Shown one piece after another: positions 52,416 to 63,618 of a DNA stretch of 64,000 bases. Under the pieces are notes generated by a model, which had not been told where the DNA came from, did no database searches, and saw only the letters and a list, made by a program, of their open reading frames with translations. Within the stretch, counting starts at the first letter, position 1. Each line of letters starts with the position of its first letter. The position numbers and the translations under genes are program-made. Origin of the DNA: Aquarana catesbeiana (Eukaryota > Chordata > Amphibia > Anura > Ranidae); contig NC_133326.1 of NCBI RefSeq assembly GCF_042186555.1, forward strand, positions 593,557,790 to 593,621,789. The letters run 5' to 3'.

Positions 52416-52579
52416 GGTCGCTTGCTGTGTAGGGACAATTAGGCAGCTTGTGGAGTGGTTTCTCCTTCTCTGTAGCCGCTATTTCTGTCGCTGTGGCTGG
52501 GTAAACTGCGGAGCTGTGGATCTAGGCAGCCATCCGTACGAGCCGTCAAGCCACGCCCCCCCCTCAACCTTGTATTTTT

Positions 52580-52830
52580 GAAGGCCTTCTCCTTTTATAT
52601 GCATTTTTACATTGGAGTTAAGCCATCCAGGACTTTTGTTCGCTCTTTTAAATTTATTACCCAATAGGATGCATTGGCTAATGCCCTTATTTAATATGAT
52701 CTTAAAGCAAACCCATCTCTCCTCCGTGTTCTTTGTTCCTAATATTTTATCCCAATTTATGCCTTTTAGCAAGGTTTGTAATTTAGGGAAGTTGGCTCTT
52801 TTGAAATTCAGTGTCTTTGTATTCCCTTTA
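52580..52830 (-). pseudogene. CR1-type LINE, upstream part
   Basis: The minus-strand frame reads L-N-F-K-R-A-N-F, W-D-K-I-L, W-V-C-F-K and S-P-G-W-L-N, which follow the order of the CR1 ORF2 region between endonuclease and RT. It joins the part at 46690 when LINE copy 4 is removed. At about 52830 the CR1 match ends and a TTAA-type repeat begins, so the endonuclease is missing. Confidence 0.75.
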
Positions 52831-53858
52831 CATACAGAGGCCCAACATGCAGGGAGCACCATCAGGCATTCTAAGAGCACCCAGGCCAATTCTGACATTT
52901 CTCTCCTACATGTAAAAATCATAATTTATTTGCTAGAAAATTACATAGAACCCCAAAACATTATATATATTTTTTTAGCAAAGACCCTAGAGAATACAAT
53001 GGCGGTCGTTGCAACTTTTTATCTCGCACGGTATTTGCGCAGCAAATTTTTCGAACAGTTTTGTGCTTTAAAAAAACAAAACAGTAAAGTTAGCCCAATG
53101 TTTTTGCATAATGTGAAAGATGAAGTTATGCCGAGTAAATAGATACCTAACATGTCACCCTTCAAAATTGCACACGCTCATGGAATGGCGCCAAACTTCG
53201 CTACTTAAAAATCCCCATAGGAGACGCTTTAAATTTTTTTACTGGTTACATGTTGTGAGTTACAGAGGAGATCTAGGGCCAAAATTATTGCTCTCGCTCT
53301 ACCGATCACAGCGATACCTCACATGTGTGGTTTGAACGCCATTTTCATATGTGGGCGCAACTTACGTATGCGTTCGCTTCTGCATTCGAGCACACGGGGA
53401 CATTGTTCATTTTACTTTATTTTAGTTTGAGGCTTTTTTCTAAAAAATAAATGTTTTGATCACTTTTAATTCTATTACAAGGAATGTAAACATCCCCTGT
53501 AATAGGAATACGGCATGACAGGTCCTCTTTACAGTGAGATATGGGGTCAATAAGACCCCACATCTCACCTCTAGGCTGGGAAGCCTGAAATAAAAAAAAA
53601 AAAAAGATCCTGGCTTGGATCGTAGCGGTGAGTCGGTAGAAGCACCTGAGGGCGGCGAGAGGGGGGGGACGTCCCCTCTCGCCTCCCGTAAGAATGATCA
53701 AGCAGTGGAACAGCCGCTATGATCATTCTCATGGTGTAGGGAATCGCTGGCTGAAAAAGCTGATATCTAAATGATGCCTGTAGCTGCAGGCATCATTCAG
53801 ATATCCCCACACAAAGTCAAGGATGTCGTATGACGGCCGGCGGGCAGGAAGTGGTTAA
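52831..53858 (-). mobile_element. TTAA-target DNA transposon relic, CCACTT family
   Basis: The right edge is AAGTGG-TTAA (53849-53858), the mirror of the left end at 12462. Near that end is a hairpin of 19-bp arms with one mismatch (53762-53780 and 53787-53805, loop of six). The inner part matches the relic at 12466 in places. The left edge is not a terminus: sequence starting CATACAGAGGCC joins the CR1 remnant. No transposase. Confidence 0.6.
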
Positions 53859-54640
53859 AACACATTTTTTTAACACAAAGTTGTCCATTTATACAATGTT
53901 TCTAACACATAGCATGTACATATCAAAAATGACACCCCAAAATAGATGCTCCTACTCCTCCGGAGTACGGCGATACCACATGTGTGAGACTTCCACAGCC
54001 TGGCCACATACAGAGGCCGAGTACAGCCGAGTATGGCAGAGTATGGCTGAGTATAGCCGAGCATGGCTGAGCATGGCTGGGTATCACCGAGTATTGCAGA
54101 GTATTGCAGGGTATTGCAGAGTATGGCTGGGTATTGCAGAGTATGGCTGGGTATTGCAGAGTATGGCTGGGTATTGTGGGGTATTGCAGAGAATTGCGGG
54201 GTATTGTGGGGTATTGCAGAGTATTGCGGGGTATTGCAGAGTATTGTGGGGTATTGCGGGGCATTGCAGAGTATTGTGGGGCATTGCAGAGTATTGCGGG
54301 GCATTGCAGAGTATTGCAGAGTATTGCGGGGCATTACAGAGTATTGCGGGTCATTGTAGAGTATTGCAGGTCATTGTAGAGTATTGCGGGGTATTGCAGA
54401 GTATTGAACAGGGTATTGCAGAGTATTGCATAGGGAATTGCAGAGCATGGGGGGATGGCTGAGCATGGAAGGATGGATGGATGTGACTGCACATGTCACT
54501 GAGCAGCGCTGTGGGCACTATACATCCAGCCCACAGCGCGGCTCCCATCCGATCTCTCCCCCTCTGTAACGATCGGTACAGAGAGGGGAGGGAGGAACCG
54601 GCGTCATGACATGACGCCGGTTTGTTTACATGTGATCGCT
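53859..54640. mobile_element. Second TTAA-family relic with minisatellite
   Basis: It starts right after the TTAA with TAACACAAAGTTGTCC and reaches CCACATACAGAGGCC (54004-54018), a string also at the left edge of the previous relic (52827). There the 10-bp minisatellite begins. After it follow GC-rich inverted pieces (GCCCACAGCGC with GCGCTGTGGGC; GACGCCGG with CCGGCGTC). Confidence 0.45.
54021..54410. repeat. 10-bp minisatellite, about 39 units
   Basis: The unit is GTATTGCAGA, with variants GTATTGCGGG, GTATGGCTGG and GTATAGCCGA. The 10-bp register is unbroken to about 54410. Because ten is not a multiple of three, all frames read it as 10-residue repeats, giving frames of up to 210 codons on both strands that are not genes. 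Confidence 0.95.
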
Positions 54641-54642
54641 CC

Positions 54643-55378
54643 CCTTAATTGGTAGTCTGAAGGAACCAAAGAAAAAAAAAGCTGTTTAAAAAGTGACAGA
54701 AAAAAGTGATTGAAAAGCTAAAAGGAAAAGCCCCAAAAATGCAACCCAGCAATCAAAAAGCAAGACTTGTTCACTCTCCGCTCAAGGTCCCCCCTCTGGT
54801 TTTAACTCACTATTTAGACCAGTTCCACTTGGACAGAGTTCCAACAGCCTCACAAATGAGCAGGCTCACTATGAGTTCTACACAAGGTTATATAGGCCTC
54901 AAGCACCTGTGAGTAATTAACCACTCCCCTTAATTGGTAGTCTGAAGGAACCAAAGAAAAAAAAAAGAGCTGTTTAAAAAGTGACAGAAAAAGGTGATTG
55001 AAAAGCTAAAAGGAAAAGCCCCAAAAATGCAACCCAGCAATCAAAAGCAAGACTTGTTCACTCTCCACTCAAGGTCCCCCCCTCTGGTTTTAACTCACCA
55101 CTTAGACCAGTTCCACTTGGGCAGAGTTCCAACAGCCTCACAAATGAGCAGGCTCACTATGAGTTCTACACAAGGTTATATAGGCCTCAAGCACCTGTGA
55201 GCAATTAACCACTCCCCTTAATTGGTAGTCTGAAGGAACCAAAGAAAAAAAAAAAAAGAGCTGTTTAAAAAGTGACAGAAAAAGGTGATTGAAAAGCTAC
55301 AGAAAAAAGCCCCAAAAATGCAACCCAGCAATCAAAAAGCAAGACATGTTCACTCTCCACTCAAGGTCCCCACTCTCC
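54643..55378. repeat. 288-bp tandem repeat, about 2.6 units
   Basis: Units start ATTGGTAGTCTGAAGGAACC at about 54650, 54938 and 55221. They differ by few bases and by the length of an A-run. A TTAA precedes each start and GTTATATAGG lies in the second half. The 68-codon frames are repeat-coded. Confidence 0.85.
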
Positions 55379-56402
55379 ACTAAGTAATACTTAGTACCCA
55401 ATAGTAGCACTATGTCAAAGAAAACAGCATCAAATTAGGTAGTAATGGCAAACTTAATATATTGCCACCTAATATGGTTGGTAACTAGGAAAGCATAAAA
55501 TGTATTAAAAATGGTAATAACACAATTTAGTATACAAAGTGATTAACAGTAAGGACTAGGCATAAGATGACATTTGGCATCCAAATCAGCATAAATAGTA
55601 GCAAAGCCACCTCAAGTGGAGCAATGAGCAGTAGTAAAGTTAAATCTACCGAGTGCTGGAACTATACTGCCAGAGCACATTTTTGGCAGCAATGCTAGTC
55701 CTAGACCGACTGGGTATGCACTGTCCTAAAGGAAAGCAGGATGGTGGGGGGATCAGGGGAAAGAAGGAGACTTGCAGATTATTTATTAAAGGATGGATAG
55801 TCCTTTAAGATGTTTTTCTGCTGGCTATTATTGGGGCTCTTTAAGAGCATTGGTGCACATAATGACAGTTCCAGATAATCTGCATGCAGTATAGGTATGG
55901 TATAGGTACGTTATAGTTTCAGCACAGGTGCAAGGTACATGCAATTCAGATGAGGTAAATGTTTGTATTATGCGGTACAGGGTTGGTATAGGTACAGTCT
56001 AGGTTTGGAAAAAGTGGTGTATAGTGTGCAGTATGGGTGCAGTTGTCAGGGCTGGGCTCAGCCCTTCCTTCTCTGAGCTGGCCGCTCAGCTGTCGGCTAA
56101 TTGCCAGCTCCTATGTCTCCACAGAGATTCACCAGTTGATGATATCCTTGTCAGTTCTGCCTACTTAAGCCATCCAGCCCAGATGATCTCTGCCTTCACC
56201 TTGATCACATCTCTAGAGACGCTCTCTTGCGTTCCTGTTAAAGACTTGCTTGGCTGACATTCCTTCTGGTTCCAGATCCTGCTTTCTACTATGATTATCT
56301 CTGGCTCCCTGACGTTTTGGCTTGCCTGACAATGTGTTCTGGTTCCTGAATTCTGGTTGTTTTGACTACATTTACTCTGTTTACCTTTTTTTTATTATTA
56401 TT
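55379..56402. other. No gene seen
   Basis: About 1 kb without a supported gene. The frame 56024-56257 is not recognised. A short inverted repeat GGGCTGGGCTCAGCCC lies near 56048. Confidence 0.35.
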
Positions 56403-56659
56403 AAGGTTTGGGGGAATAGGGACTTTCAGGAAGCCATGACCTGGCAAGGTCAAGTATTTCCATCCCTAGGGACTTTATATGATATCATGATCTGGTAAGG
56501 TCATGAATATCCATCCCATTTGCATCGAGAGAAAAGGACATATTTACAGGGAGGGTGGGACATTAAATGAAGTACTGGGCAGCAAGAGAGTACTAGGATG
56601 AACAAGGAATTTTATTAAAAAGCTAAATTGAAGACATACATATTCCTGGTAACAATAAA
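56403..56659. repeat. 257-bp direct repeat, left copy
   Basis: It begins AAGGTTTGGGGGAATAGGG and recurs with few differences at 58234-58490. Inside are short repeats (GGACTTT, GGTAAGGTCA, and ATATGATATCATGATCTGG). The spacing of 1831 bp and equal length suggest either LTR-like ends of a small element or a segmental duplication. There are no TG...CA ends. Confidence 0.8.
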
Positions 56660-56947
56660 TACACGGTAGCATACATATAATGATTAGACCATTGAGCACA
56701 GTCCATAGTTACATGTAATAATGACAATGGTATGCAATGAACAAGGTATTAACAGTAAAGTCAATGGTAATATCTCATGGCATGCACATAATAAATTCCT
56801 TAGTTCACCTCAAAAATTACATATAAAATGATTTGAATGGTATTGCCTGCAGGACCTATGGCCTTACTAGATCTGGAAGGATAAAATTACACAATCGCTT
56901 GAAAAATCTTCATAAGATTGGTGAGAACACGGCAACTGGTAGCTCTA

Positions 56948-56990
56948 CGCGTTTCGTGGCTTTAATGCCACTCATCAAGAGAAAGCACGT
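56948..56990. repeat. ACGCGTTTCG hairpin module, second copy
   Basis: ACGCGTTTCG followed by GTGGC-TTTAA-TGCCAC and TCATCAAGAG. It has the same order (core, hairpin, CAAGAG-like string) as at 39529 but a different hairpin sequence. Confidence 0.5.
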
Positions 56991-57244
56991 GTAATTTCTA
57001 TAAGAAATGTTGTAGGGGTAAGAAGAGGGATAATAAGTATGTGGAAAGACAAGGTAGGGGGTAGAGTTTACGACCCCCTAGCCAGGGCTTACTCACTGAG
57101 GTTTGATGCGTTGCTGGTGTGGCGGTGGGGCCCCACAGGTAGTCCAGAAGTGGCTCCAACCGGGAGCTGAGGTGGAAGGTCCCGCGGACTGGGAAGGGAT
57201 GGTACCTAGGGCAGGCACAGCCACAAGGGCATTCTAGGAGGGAG

Positions 57245-57530
57245 AAGTGACGTGTAAGCAAGGAGAATGGGGAAGGAAGGGAGAAGGGGGAAGGAAAAGA
57301 GAGGGGGAAAAGGAGGGGAAGAGGGGGAAGGGGGGAAGGGAGGAAGTAGAGGGGGGGAAAGGGGGGAGGGAGAAAAGGGAGGGGAGAGGGAAAAAGGGGG
57401 AGGGGGGAAAGGGAAGGCAGGAAAGTGAGAGAGGGGGAAAGGAGTGTGAGTGGAAGGGTGAGAGGAGTGATGTGAGGAGAAAGAAAATAGATGGCAAGGA
57501 TGTAAGTGAAGGGAAGGTGGAGGGTAAAGA
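57245..57530. repeat. GA-rich purine tract
   Basis: About 285 bp of almost pure purines on the plus strand (GGGGAAGGG-like units). Long open frames on both strands here are low-complexity artefacts. Confidence 0.85.
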
Positions 57531-58233
57531 AACCATGCATAGTTGAAATAATAAAACTGTGATAATGGTGATAAGTGTGGCAAATTTACCTTGTGAGGAT
57601 GAGGAACCCAAAGGGGGAACCAGCAAGGTCAAGAACAGTCAATTGGTGTGAAGATCTGTGTGGAAAAGACCTCGAGTGCCGGGACCACCAGGGGAACGCC
57701 CCTATATAGGCCAGCCGCGGGAAGGTCCACCAATGTCATGTCACAGGGGGAGGACCACCGCTTGTCGGAATGCCAGACCTCCGGCACCGACACACAGTCA
57801 GCTCCCCTGTTGAACACGAGCATGGCAAACACAGCCTGTGTGCGGCGGCATCAGAGGGACACTGCGTGCATATCGTGGAGTGCGCAACATCAATGCGCAG
57901 TCCCGGTGCATCCGTCCGCCCCGGCAGTAGAGTTTGCAAGGGGGGACGCCTGGAAGGCATGTCGCAGCGCCTGGAACAGGAGACAAAGCAGAAACCAGTG
58001 CAGCCCAAGAAGTACCTACCATCAGCAGCAACAAAACCTACTGATAACCTATTTGAGACAGTATAAGGATAAAACAATTTAAAGAAGGTGACAATTAATA
58101 TAAATTGTAAAATGTAATTTCTGATCAGGTGCGGCAACTAAACATAGGTAATAAGGAGCAGAAAAGGTATTAAAGCTATGCTGGTAGAGCTTGACCGTGT
58201 GCTTCCATCCCTAATCATATTCAATAAATGGAG

Positions 58234-58490
58234 AAGGTTTGGGGGAATAGGGACTTTCGGGAAGCCATGACCTGGTAAGGTCAAGTATTTCCATCCCTAG
58301 GGACTTTATATGATATCATGATCTGGTAAGGTCATGAATATCCATCCCATTTGCATCGAGAGAAAAGGACGTATTTACAGGGAGGGTGGGACTTTAAATA
58401 AAGCACTGGGCAGCAAGAGAGTACTAGGATGAACAAGGAATTTTATTGAAAAGCTAAATTGAAGACATACATATTCCTGGTAACAATAAA
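58234..58490. repeat. 257-bp direct repeat, right copy
   Basis: Same as the copy at 56403-56659 apart from scattered substitutions. Directly after it, 58491-58532 repeats part of the copy in inverted orientation (CCCACCCTCCCTGTAAATAC), giving a short foldback. Confidence 0.8.
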
Positions 58491-58551
58491 AATTCCCACC
58501 CTCCCTGTAAATACATCCTTTTCTCTCGCATTAAACAAGTGAGATTTAAAG

Positions 58552-59030
58552 CGGGGGTTCACCCACACCGCCAAAAAAAAAAAAAATATTAAAAGCCAGC
58601 AGCTACAAATACTGCAGCTGCTGACTTTTAATACATGGCCACTTACCTGTCCCAGGGTCCAGCGATGTCGGCAGGGGACGCCGAGAACCCGCTCAGTTCT
58701 CGGCAGCTGCCGCCGCCATCCTAGGTGAGGGAATCAGGAAGTGAAGCGTTGCGGCTTCACTTCCCGGTTCCCTACTGCGCATGCGCGAGTCGCGCTGCAC
58801 GTCCCTAGTGGTCCCCGCTCTCTCCTGGGAGCTGTGTGTTCCCAGCAGACAGCGCGGTCGGGACGGGAAGAGGCATAGACTCCCATGGGAGTCTATGCTG
58901 GAAGTGGGTGAAAATACCTGTCTTAGACAGGTATCTGCACCCCCCCACCCCCTGAAAGGTGCCAAATGTGACACCGGAGGGGGGGAGGGTTCCGAAAAGC
59001 TGAAGTTCCATTTTTGTGTGGAACTCCGCT
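58552..59030. mobile_element. TTAA-flanked MITE, AGCGG-end family
   Basis: TTAA at 58548-58551 and 59031-59034 flank a 479-bp element with ends AGCGGGGGTTCACC and (reversed) AGCGGAGTTCCAC. TTAA duplication fits piggyBac-type transposition. Inside lie inverted pairs such as CAGCAGCTA / GCAGCTGCTG, GAGAACCGC-like blocks, and GACTCCCATGGGAGTC. No transposase. Confidence 0.8.
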
Positions 59031-59034
59031 TTAA

Positions 59035-61288
59035 CTGTACTTCTGTCTGAGTCTGATTCATGGTTTCTGACAGCAATATACTTGGTGTCCCGCTGTCAGT
59101 GGCTCAGTCCCTGCTAACAGTATCAGCAAGGAAAGAGGTCCCTGGGATGCTGCAAGGACCTCTCAATGTAGAAGGGCCCCCCTCAGTCTTTTTCCAAAGG
59201 CCTCTGGTGATAAGCAGTGGGAAGTAAAGGGTGAGTGGAAGCTCCAGTCTCACTGCTGCTGCAGTGCAGGTGCTGTGATTTGGGTGGTGCTGTGCTGTCC
59301 CGGGTATCCTCACTCCAAGTCTCAGGCTCGGATCTCCACTGGTATGGTCTCTCGCTGGCAGGCGAACATTCAGACAGAGATGCTCTCTCTCTTACTACCT
59401 CAGCGCCAAGAGGAAGAACTTTCCTGGGCAGTTTAATAAAAACCATAGTTTACTTCTCTTACTGCACAGTGACTATTGGAATCTGTAGTGTAAGGAGTTG
59501 ATTGGCCCCATTATAATAAAAGTCAATGTCTTCTTCTCTATATTGCTGTAGCCAAGCACCTGGCTACAAAACATATTAGGTTTCTGTGAAATGGACCAGG
59601 CTCCTGATTTAGGTAATTTTCCTATGAAACCGTTTACATTATTTGCTCATCATTAGGCTTTAATCTGATTTTATGTGTCCTGTTACAGCAATACTGTTTG
59701 CATATATGTGTTTAACGAGTGCGATGTTAGGTAGTGACAACCCATGTTAATGATATTACTGGTTAGAGTAATTACGGATGAGGGTTTGGCTACATAGTAG
59801 GACAACAGCATGTCAAACTAATATTCCATAAAAAGAGTCATAACACATTTTTACACAGTGTGGACAATAATAACATCCTGTAATTCTTTTCTACAAGGAA
59901 AGTAATGGTGCCACTGATTTTTTTCCACACAGTTTGAGCATTTATAATGAATAAATACCATTACTGTTAGTAGTCATCCTGTAGCTATGGTTTATATTTG
60001 ATGTAACTTTTACTGTAACCTAAATTACAACTGCCTTAGTAACTTCTGATGTTCCTTATATTAATAACCCTCTTCAGATGGTTGCTATGGTTGCTGTATA
60101 TTACAGATTATTCAGATGTATGTTGCAAATAAGCCTTTACTTATTACCTAAGAAGAATCCTATTTTGCTAATCCCAGTGACATTTCTGGACCTTCATCTT
60201 CCTTTCATTGTTAAAGTATATCTAAAGCCAAATCTTTGTCACTGACACAGTTGTCCCTGCTGGAAGATTACTTCAGCTCTTTGGATGTATGTAGTGTGTC
60301 CAGAGAGTGAGGGGTTAAGCACAAGCTTATGGCTGAAGTGGTAAAAAAAATACCCATAGTGGGATACAAGCAGCAATTAAGATCTTACAGTTTCAAACTC
60401 CTTACCATTCAATTAAAAAAAAAAAACAAAGTTCTGGCTTTAAATACAGGATGTAGATACGTTTAAAAGCTGGCCTCTGTTCACCTTGGGTCTCCAAGGT
60501 ATATTTGTGTGCCCCCCACCCCACCATATAGTAAGGGTCTTCTCCTCCTTTAGTCTAGACAGTGTAAAGCAGAGGGGCACATATTCCCTGTATTCTTTGC
60601 TCCAGCAGACTTTTTTCCCAGGAGGGACAATGTGCCCCCAAAACTGCTCTTTTTCACCAGTTGTATGGTTACTCTGACCAGAGTTATACTTTAAATTAGC
60701 AGGGGTACAGCCATTGGGAATCCTGTCTAGTCCCAATGGAATATGGGCCAGATCTTTGATATCAATGAGCATATGTTTAGTAAGTTTAGATGTGATCTCT
60801 ATAAAAGGTATTGAGGAACTAACTATATTTTGCCTCTTAACGTGCTTCTGAAGCCTAAACGTTGTTTACCTTAATGCATTTGATGCTTTAAGATTAATAT
60901 TTTCCCAGTATTTACATCGCCCCTCGCCCCCCCCCCTATACTTACCTGAGGCCTCTCTCGATCCAGTGCGGTGCCCATTTGCAACAATTCTCTCTTCCCT
61001 CTCTGCTTTCACAGGCTTTGCTGAGGCAGTGGGAGCCATCGTCCCCCCGCTTCTGTCAGTCAAATTCTGTGACAATGGAGCAGGGAGTGGGGCTGAGCTG
61101 CACTGTGTGTTTCTATGTTTGCAGGCAGCATGGCTCAGGATCAAGCTCACAGGTGTGCCACAATAAGAAGCAGCTTACTATTGTGGCACACTGAGAGGAA
61201 GAGGAGCCAGGAGCACTGGGGGAGGACCCCAGAAGAGGAGGAACAGGGCTGCTCTATGCATTTCTACTGTGCAGAGTAGCTAAGCATA
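59035..61288. other. No gene seen
   Basis: About 2.25 kb. Short open frames (for example 60440-60772, 60866-61150) match nothing I recognise. The segment 60900-61250 is GC-richer and might be a further degraded repeat. A host exon is not supported. Confidence 0.35.
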
Positions 61289-61342
<54 letters not shown>

Positions 61343-61351
61343 ATTATTTTT

Positions 61352-61417
<66 letters not shown>
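61289..61417. repeat. (AT)n microsatellite, interrupted
   Basis: About 129 bp of AT repeats with an interruption near 61336-61357. It ends at the TA in front of the Tc1-like terminus, as at 39908. Confidence 0.95.
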
Positions 61418-61420
<3 letters not shown>

Positions 61421-62172
61421 TATATCCCAAAAGTGAGTACACCCCTCACATTTTTGTAAATATTTTATTATATCTTTTCATGTGACAACACTGAAGAAAT
61501 GACACTTTGCTACAATGTAAAGTAGAGAGTGTACAGCTTGTATAACACTGTACATTTGCTGTCCCCTCAAAATAACTCAACACACAGCCATTAATGTCTA
61601 AACCGCTGGCAACAACAGTGAGTACACCCTTAAGTGAAAATGTCCAAAATGGGCCCAAAGTGTCAAAAGTTTGTGTGGCCACCATTATTTTCCAGCACTG
61701 CCTTAACCCTCTTGGGCATGGTGTTCACCAGAGCTTCACAGGTTGCCACTGGAGTCCTCTTCCACTCCTTCATGTCAACATCACAAGGCTGGTGTATGTT
61801 AGAGACCTTGTGCTCCTCCACCTTCGATTTTAGGTTGCCCCGCAGATGCTCAATAGGGTTTAGATCTGGAGACATGCTTGGCCAGTCCATCACCTTTACC
61901 CTCAGCTTCTTTAGCAAGGCAGTGATTGTCTTGGAGGTGTGTTTGGGGTCGTTATCATGTTGGAATACTGCCCTGTGGCCCAGTCTCTGAAGGGAGAGGA
62001 TCATGCTCTGCTTCAGTATGTCACAGTACATGTTGGCATTCATGGTTCCTCAATGAACTGTAGCTCCCCAGTGCTGGCAGCACTTATACAGCCCCGGACC
62101 ATGACACTCCCATCATCATGCTTGCCTGTAGGCAAGACACACTTGTCTTTGTACTCCTCACCTGGTTGCCAC
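61418..62172 (-). mobile_element. Tc1-like copy c (3' half), cut by palindrome copy 2
   Basis: The terminus CAGTATATCCCAAAAGTGAG follows a TA. The non-coding end equals that of fragments a and b, as expected for terminal inverted repeats. The C-terminal part of the transposase is encoded on the minus strand. The match stops at about 62172, where the palindromic element begins. Confidence 0.88.
61663..62170 (-). pseudogene. Tc1-like transposase, C-terminal part
   Basis: The 126-codon frame 61663-62043 has F-Q-H-D-N-D-P-K-H (second catalytic Asp) and S-P-D-L-N-P-I-E-H (catalytic Glu), with the order and spacing of DD34E Tc1 transposases, then a normal C-terminus. Upstream, after a frameshift near 62044, the sequence reads G-S-V-M-V-R-G-C-I-S-A-A-G-T-G, also typical. 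The first Asp and the DNA-binding domain are absent because the palindromic element follows. Confidence 0.85.
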
Positions 62173-63334
62173 TAGAGATGAGCTTCGAGTTCGAGTCGAA
62201 CTCATGTTCGACTCGAACATTGGCTGTTCGCAAGTTCGCCGAACAGCGAACAATTTGGGGTGTTCGCGGCAAATTCGAATGCCGCGGAACACCCTTTAAA
62301 AGTCTATGGGAGAAATCAAAAGTGCTAATTTTAAAGGCTAATATGCAAGTTATTGTCATAAAAAGTGTTTGGGGACCTGGGTCCTGCCCCAGGGGACATG
62401 GATCAATGCAAAAAAAAGTTTTAAAAACGGCCGTTTTTTCAGGAGCAGTGATTTTAATAATGCTTAAAGTCAATCAATAAAAGTGTAATATCCCTTTAAA
62501 TTTCGTACCTGGGGGGTGTCTATAGTATGCCTGTAAAGGGGCGCATGTTTCCTGTGTTTAGAACAGTCTGACAGCAAAATTACATTTTGAAGGAAAAAAC
62601 TCATTTAAAACTACCCGCGGCTATTGCATTGCCGACAATACACATAGAAGTTCATTGATAAAAACGGCATGGGAATTCCCCAAAGGGGAACCCCGAACCA
62701 AAATTAAAAAAAAAAAATGACGTGGGAGTCCCCCTAAATTCCATACCAGGCCCTTCAGGTCTGATATGGATATTAAGGGGAACCCCGGCCAAAATTAAGA
62801 AAAAAATGACGTGGGGTTCCTCCTAAATTCCATACCAGACCCTTCAGGTCTGGTATGGATTTTAAGGGGAACCCCGCGCCAAAAAAAAAAAAACGGCGTG
62901 GGGTCCCCCCAAAAATCCATACCAGACCCTTATCCGAGCACGCAACCTGGCAGGCCGCAGGAAAAGAGGGGGGGACGAGAGTGCGGCCCCCCCTCCCTCC
63001 TGAACCGTACCAGGCCACATGCCCTCAACATTGGGAGGGTGCTTTGGGGTAGCCCCCCAAAACACCTTGTCCCCATGTTGATGAGGACAAGGGCCTCATC
63101 CCCACAACCCTGGCCGGTGGTTGTGGGGGTCTGCGGGCGGGGGGCTTATCGGAATCTGGAAGCCCCCTTTAACAAGGTGACCCCCAGATCCCGGCCCCCC
63201 CCCTGTGTGAAATGGTAAGGGGGTACTTATACCCCTACCATTTCACGAAAAAAGTGTCAAAAATGTTAAAAATGACAAGAGACAGTTTTTGACAATTCCT
63301 TTATTTAAATGCTTCTTCTTTCTTCTATCTTCCT

Positions 63335-63451
63335 TCATCTTCTGGTTCTTCTGGTTCTTCTGGCTCTTCTGGTTCTTCCTCCGGCGTTCTCGTCCAGCAT
63401 CTCCTCCGCGGCATCTTCTATCTTCTTCTCCTCGGGCCGCTCCGCACCCAT
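63335..63451 (-). CDS. Short charged ORF in left arm of palindrome copy 2
   Basis: A 38-codon frame starting M-G-A-E-R-P-E-E-K-K, with E-E-M-L-D-E-N-A-G-G and an Arg/Thr-rich end. The right arm of this copy encodes the same first 28 residues with one change (Ala to Thr) as far as the window shows. AATAAA on the minus strand lies near 63298-63303. Function unknown; coding not proven. Confidence 0.4.
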   Translation of the reverse strand: MGAERPEEKKIEDAAEEMLDENAGGRTRRARRTRRTRR

Positions 63452-63610
63452 GGCATGGGGGGGAGGCTCCCGCTCTTCTCTTCTTCTTTTCTTCTCTTCT
63501 TCTTTTCTTCTCTTCTTCTCTTCTTCATTTTCTTCTCCGGGCCGCTCCACAATCCATGCTGGCATGGAGGGAGGCTCCCGCTGTGTGACGGCACTCCTCG
63601 TCTGACAGTT

Positions 63611-63618
63611 CTTAAATA
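63611..63618 (-). promoter_or_regulatory. TATA-like box, left arm of palindrome copy 2
   Basis: TATTTAAG on the minus strand with GGCCCCGCCCC directly upstream, as in copy 1. Confidence 0.4.

Larger units (their letters stand above)
46691..52560 (-). mobile_element. LINE copy 4 (L1/Tx1-type), full length with intact ORFs
   Basis: The copy has a 17-19 bp direct duplication (CCTCAACCTTGTATTTT; 46674-46690 and 52562-52578, perhaps longer), an A-tail (T-run 46687-46706), and AATAAA on the minus strand (46721-46726). The 5' end at 52560 is GGGGGGGCGTGGCTTGACGG on the minus strand. The ORFs (379 and 1258 codons) are both uninterrupted, unlike copies 1 to 3. It is inserted in the CR1 LINE. The length is about 5.85 kb, the same plan as the other LINEs. 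The sequence alone gives no sign that it is dead. Confidence 0.95.
56660..58233. other. Interior between 257-bp repeats; no gene seen
   Basis: It contains the ACGCGTTTCG hairpin module (56948-56990) and a GA-rich tract (about 57245-57530). The frame 57648-58082 (144 codons) has no recognisable family. No RT, protease or transposase motif is visible, so a retroelement interpretation lacks support. Confidence 0.5.

Noticed and set aside
53830..54462. Open frames up to 210 codons with a Tyr-Cys-x-Val-Leu-type 10-residue repeat
   Set aside because: They result from a 10-bp minisatellite without stops in any frame; both strands are open.
57206..57632. Overlapping Pro/Ser/Leu-rich and Gly/Glu/Lys-rich open frames
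   Set aside because: Low-complexity purine tract; no start context, no family similarity.
56403..58490. LTR retrotransposon with 257-bp LTRs
   Set aside because: No TG...CA ends, no primer site or purine tract in place, and no RT, protease or integrase motif inside.
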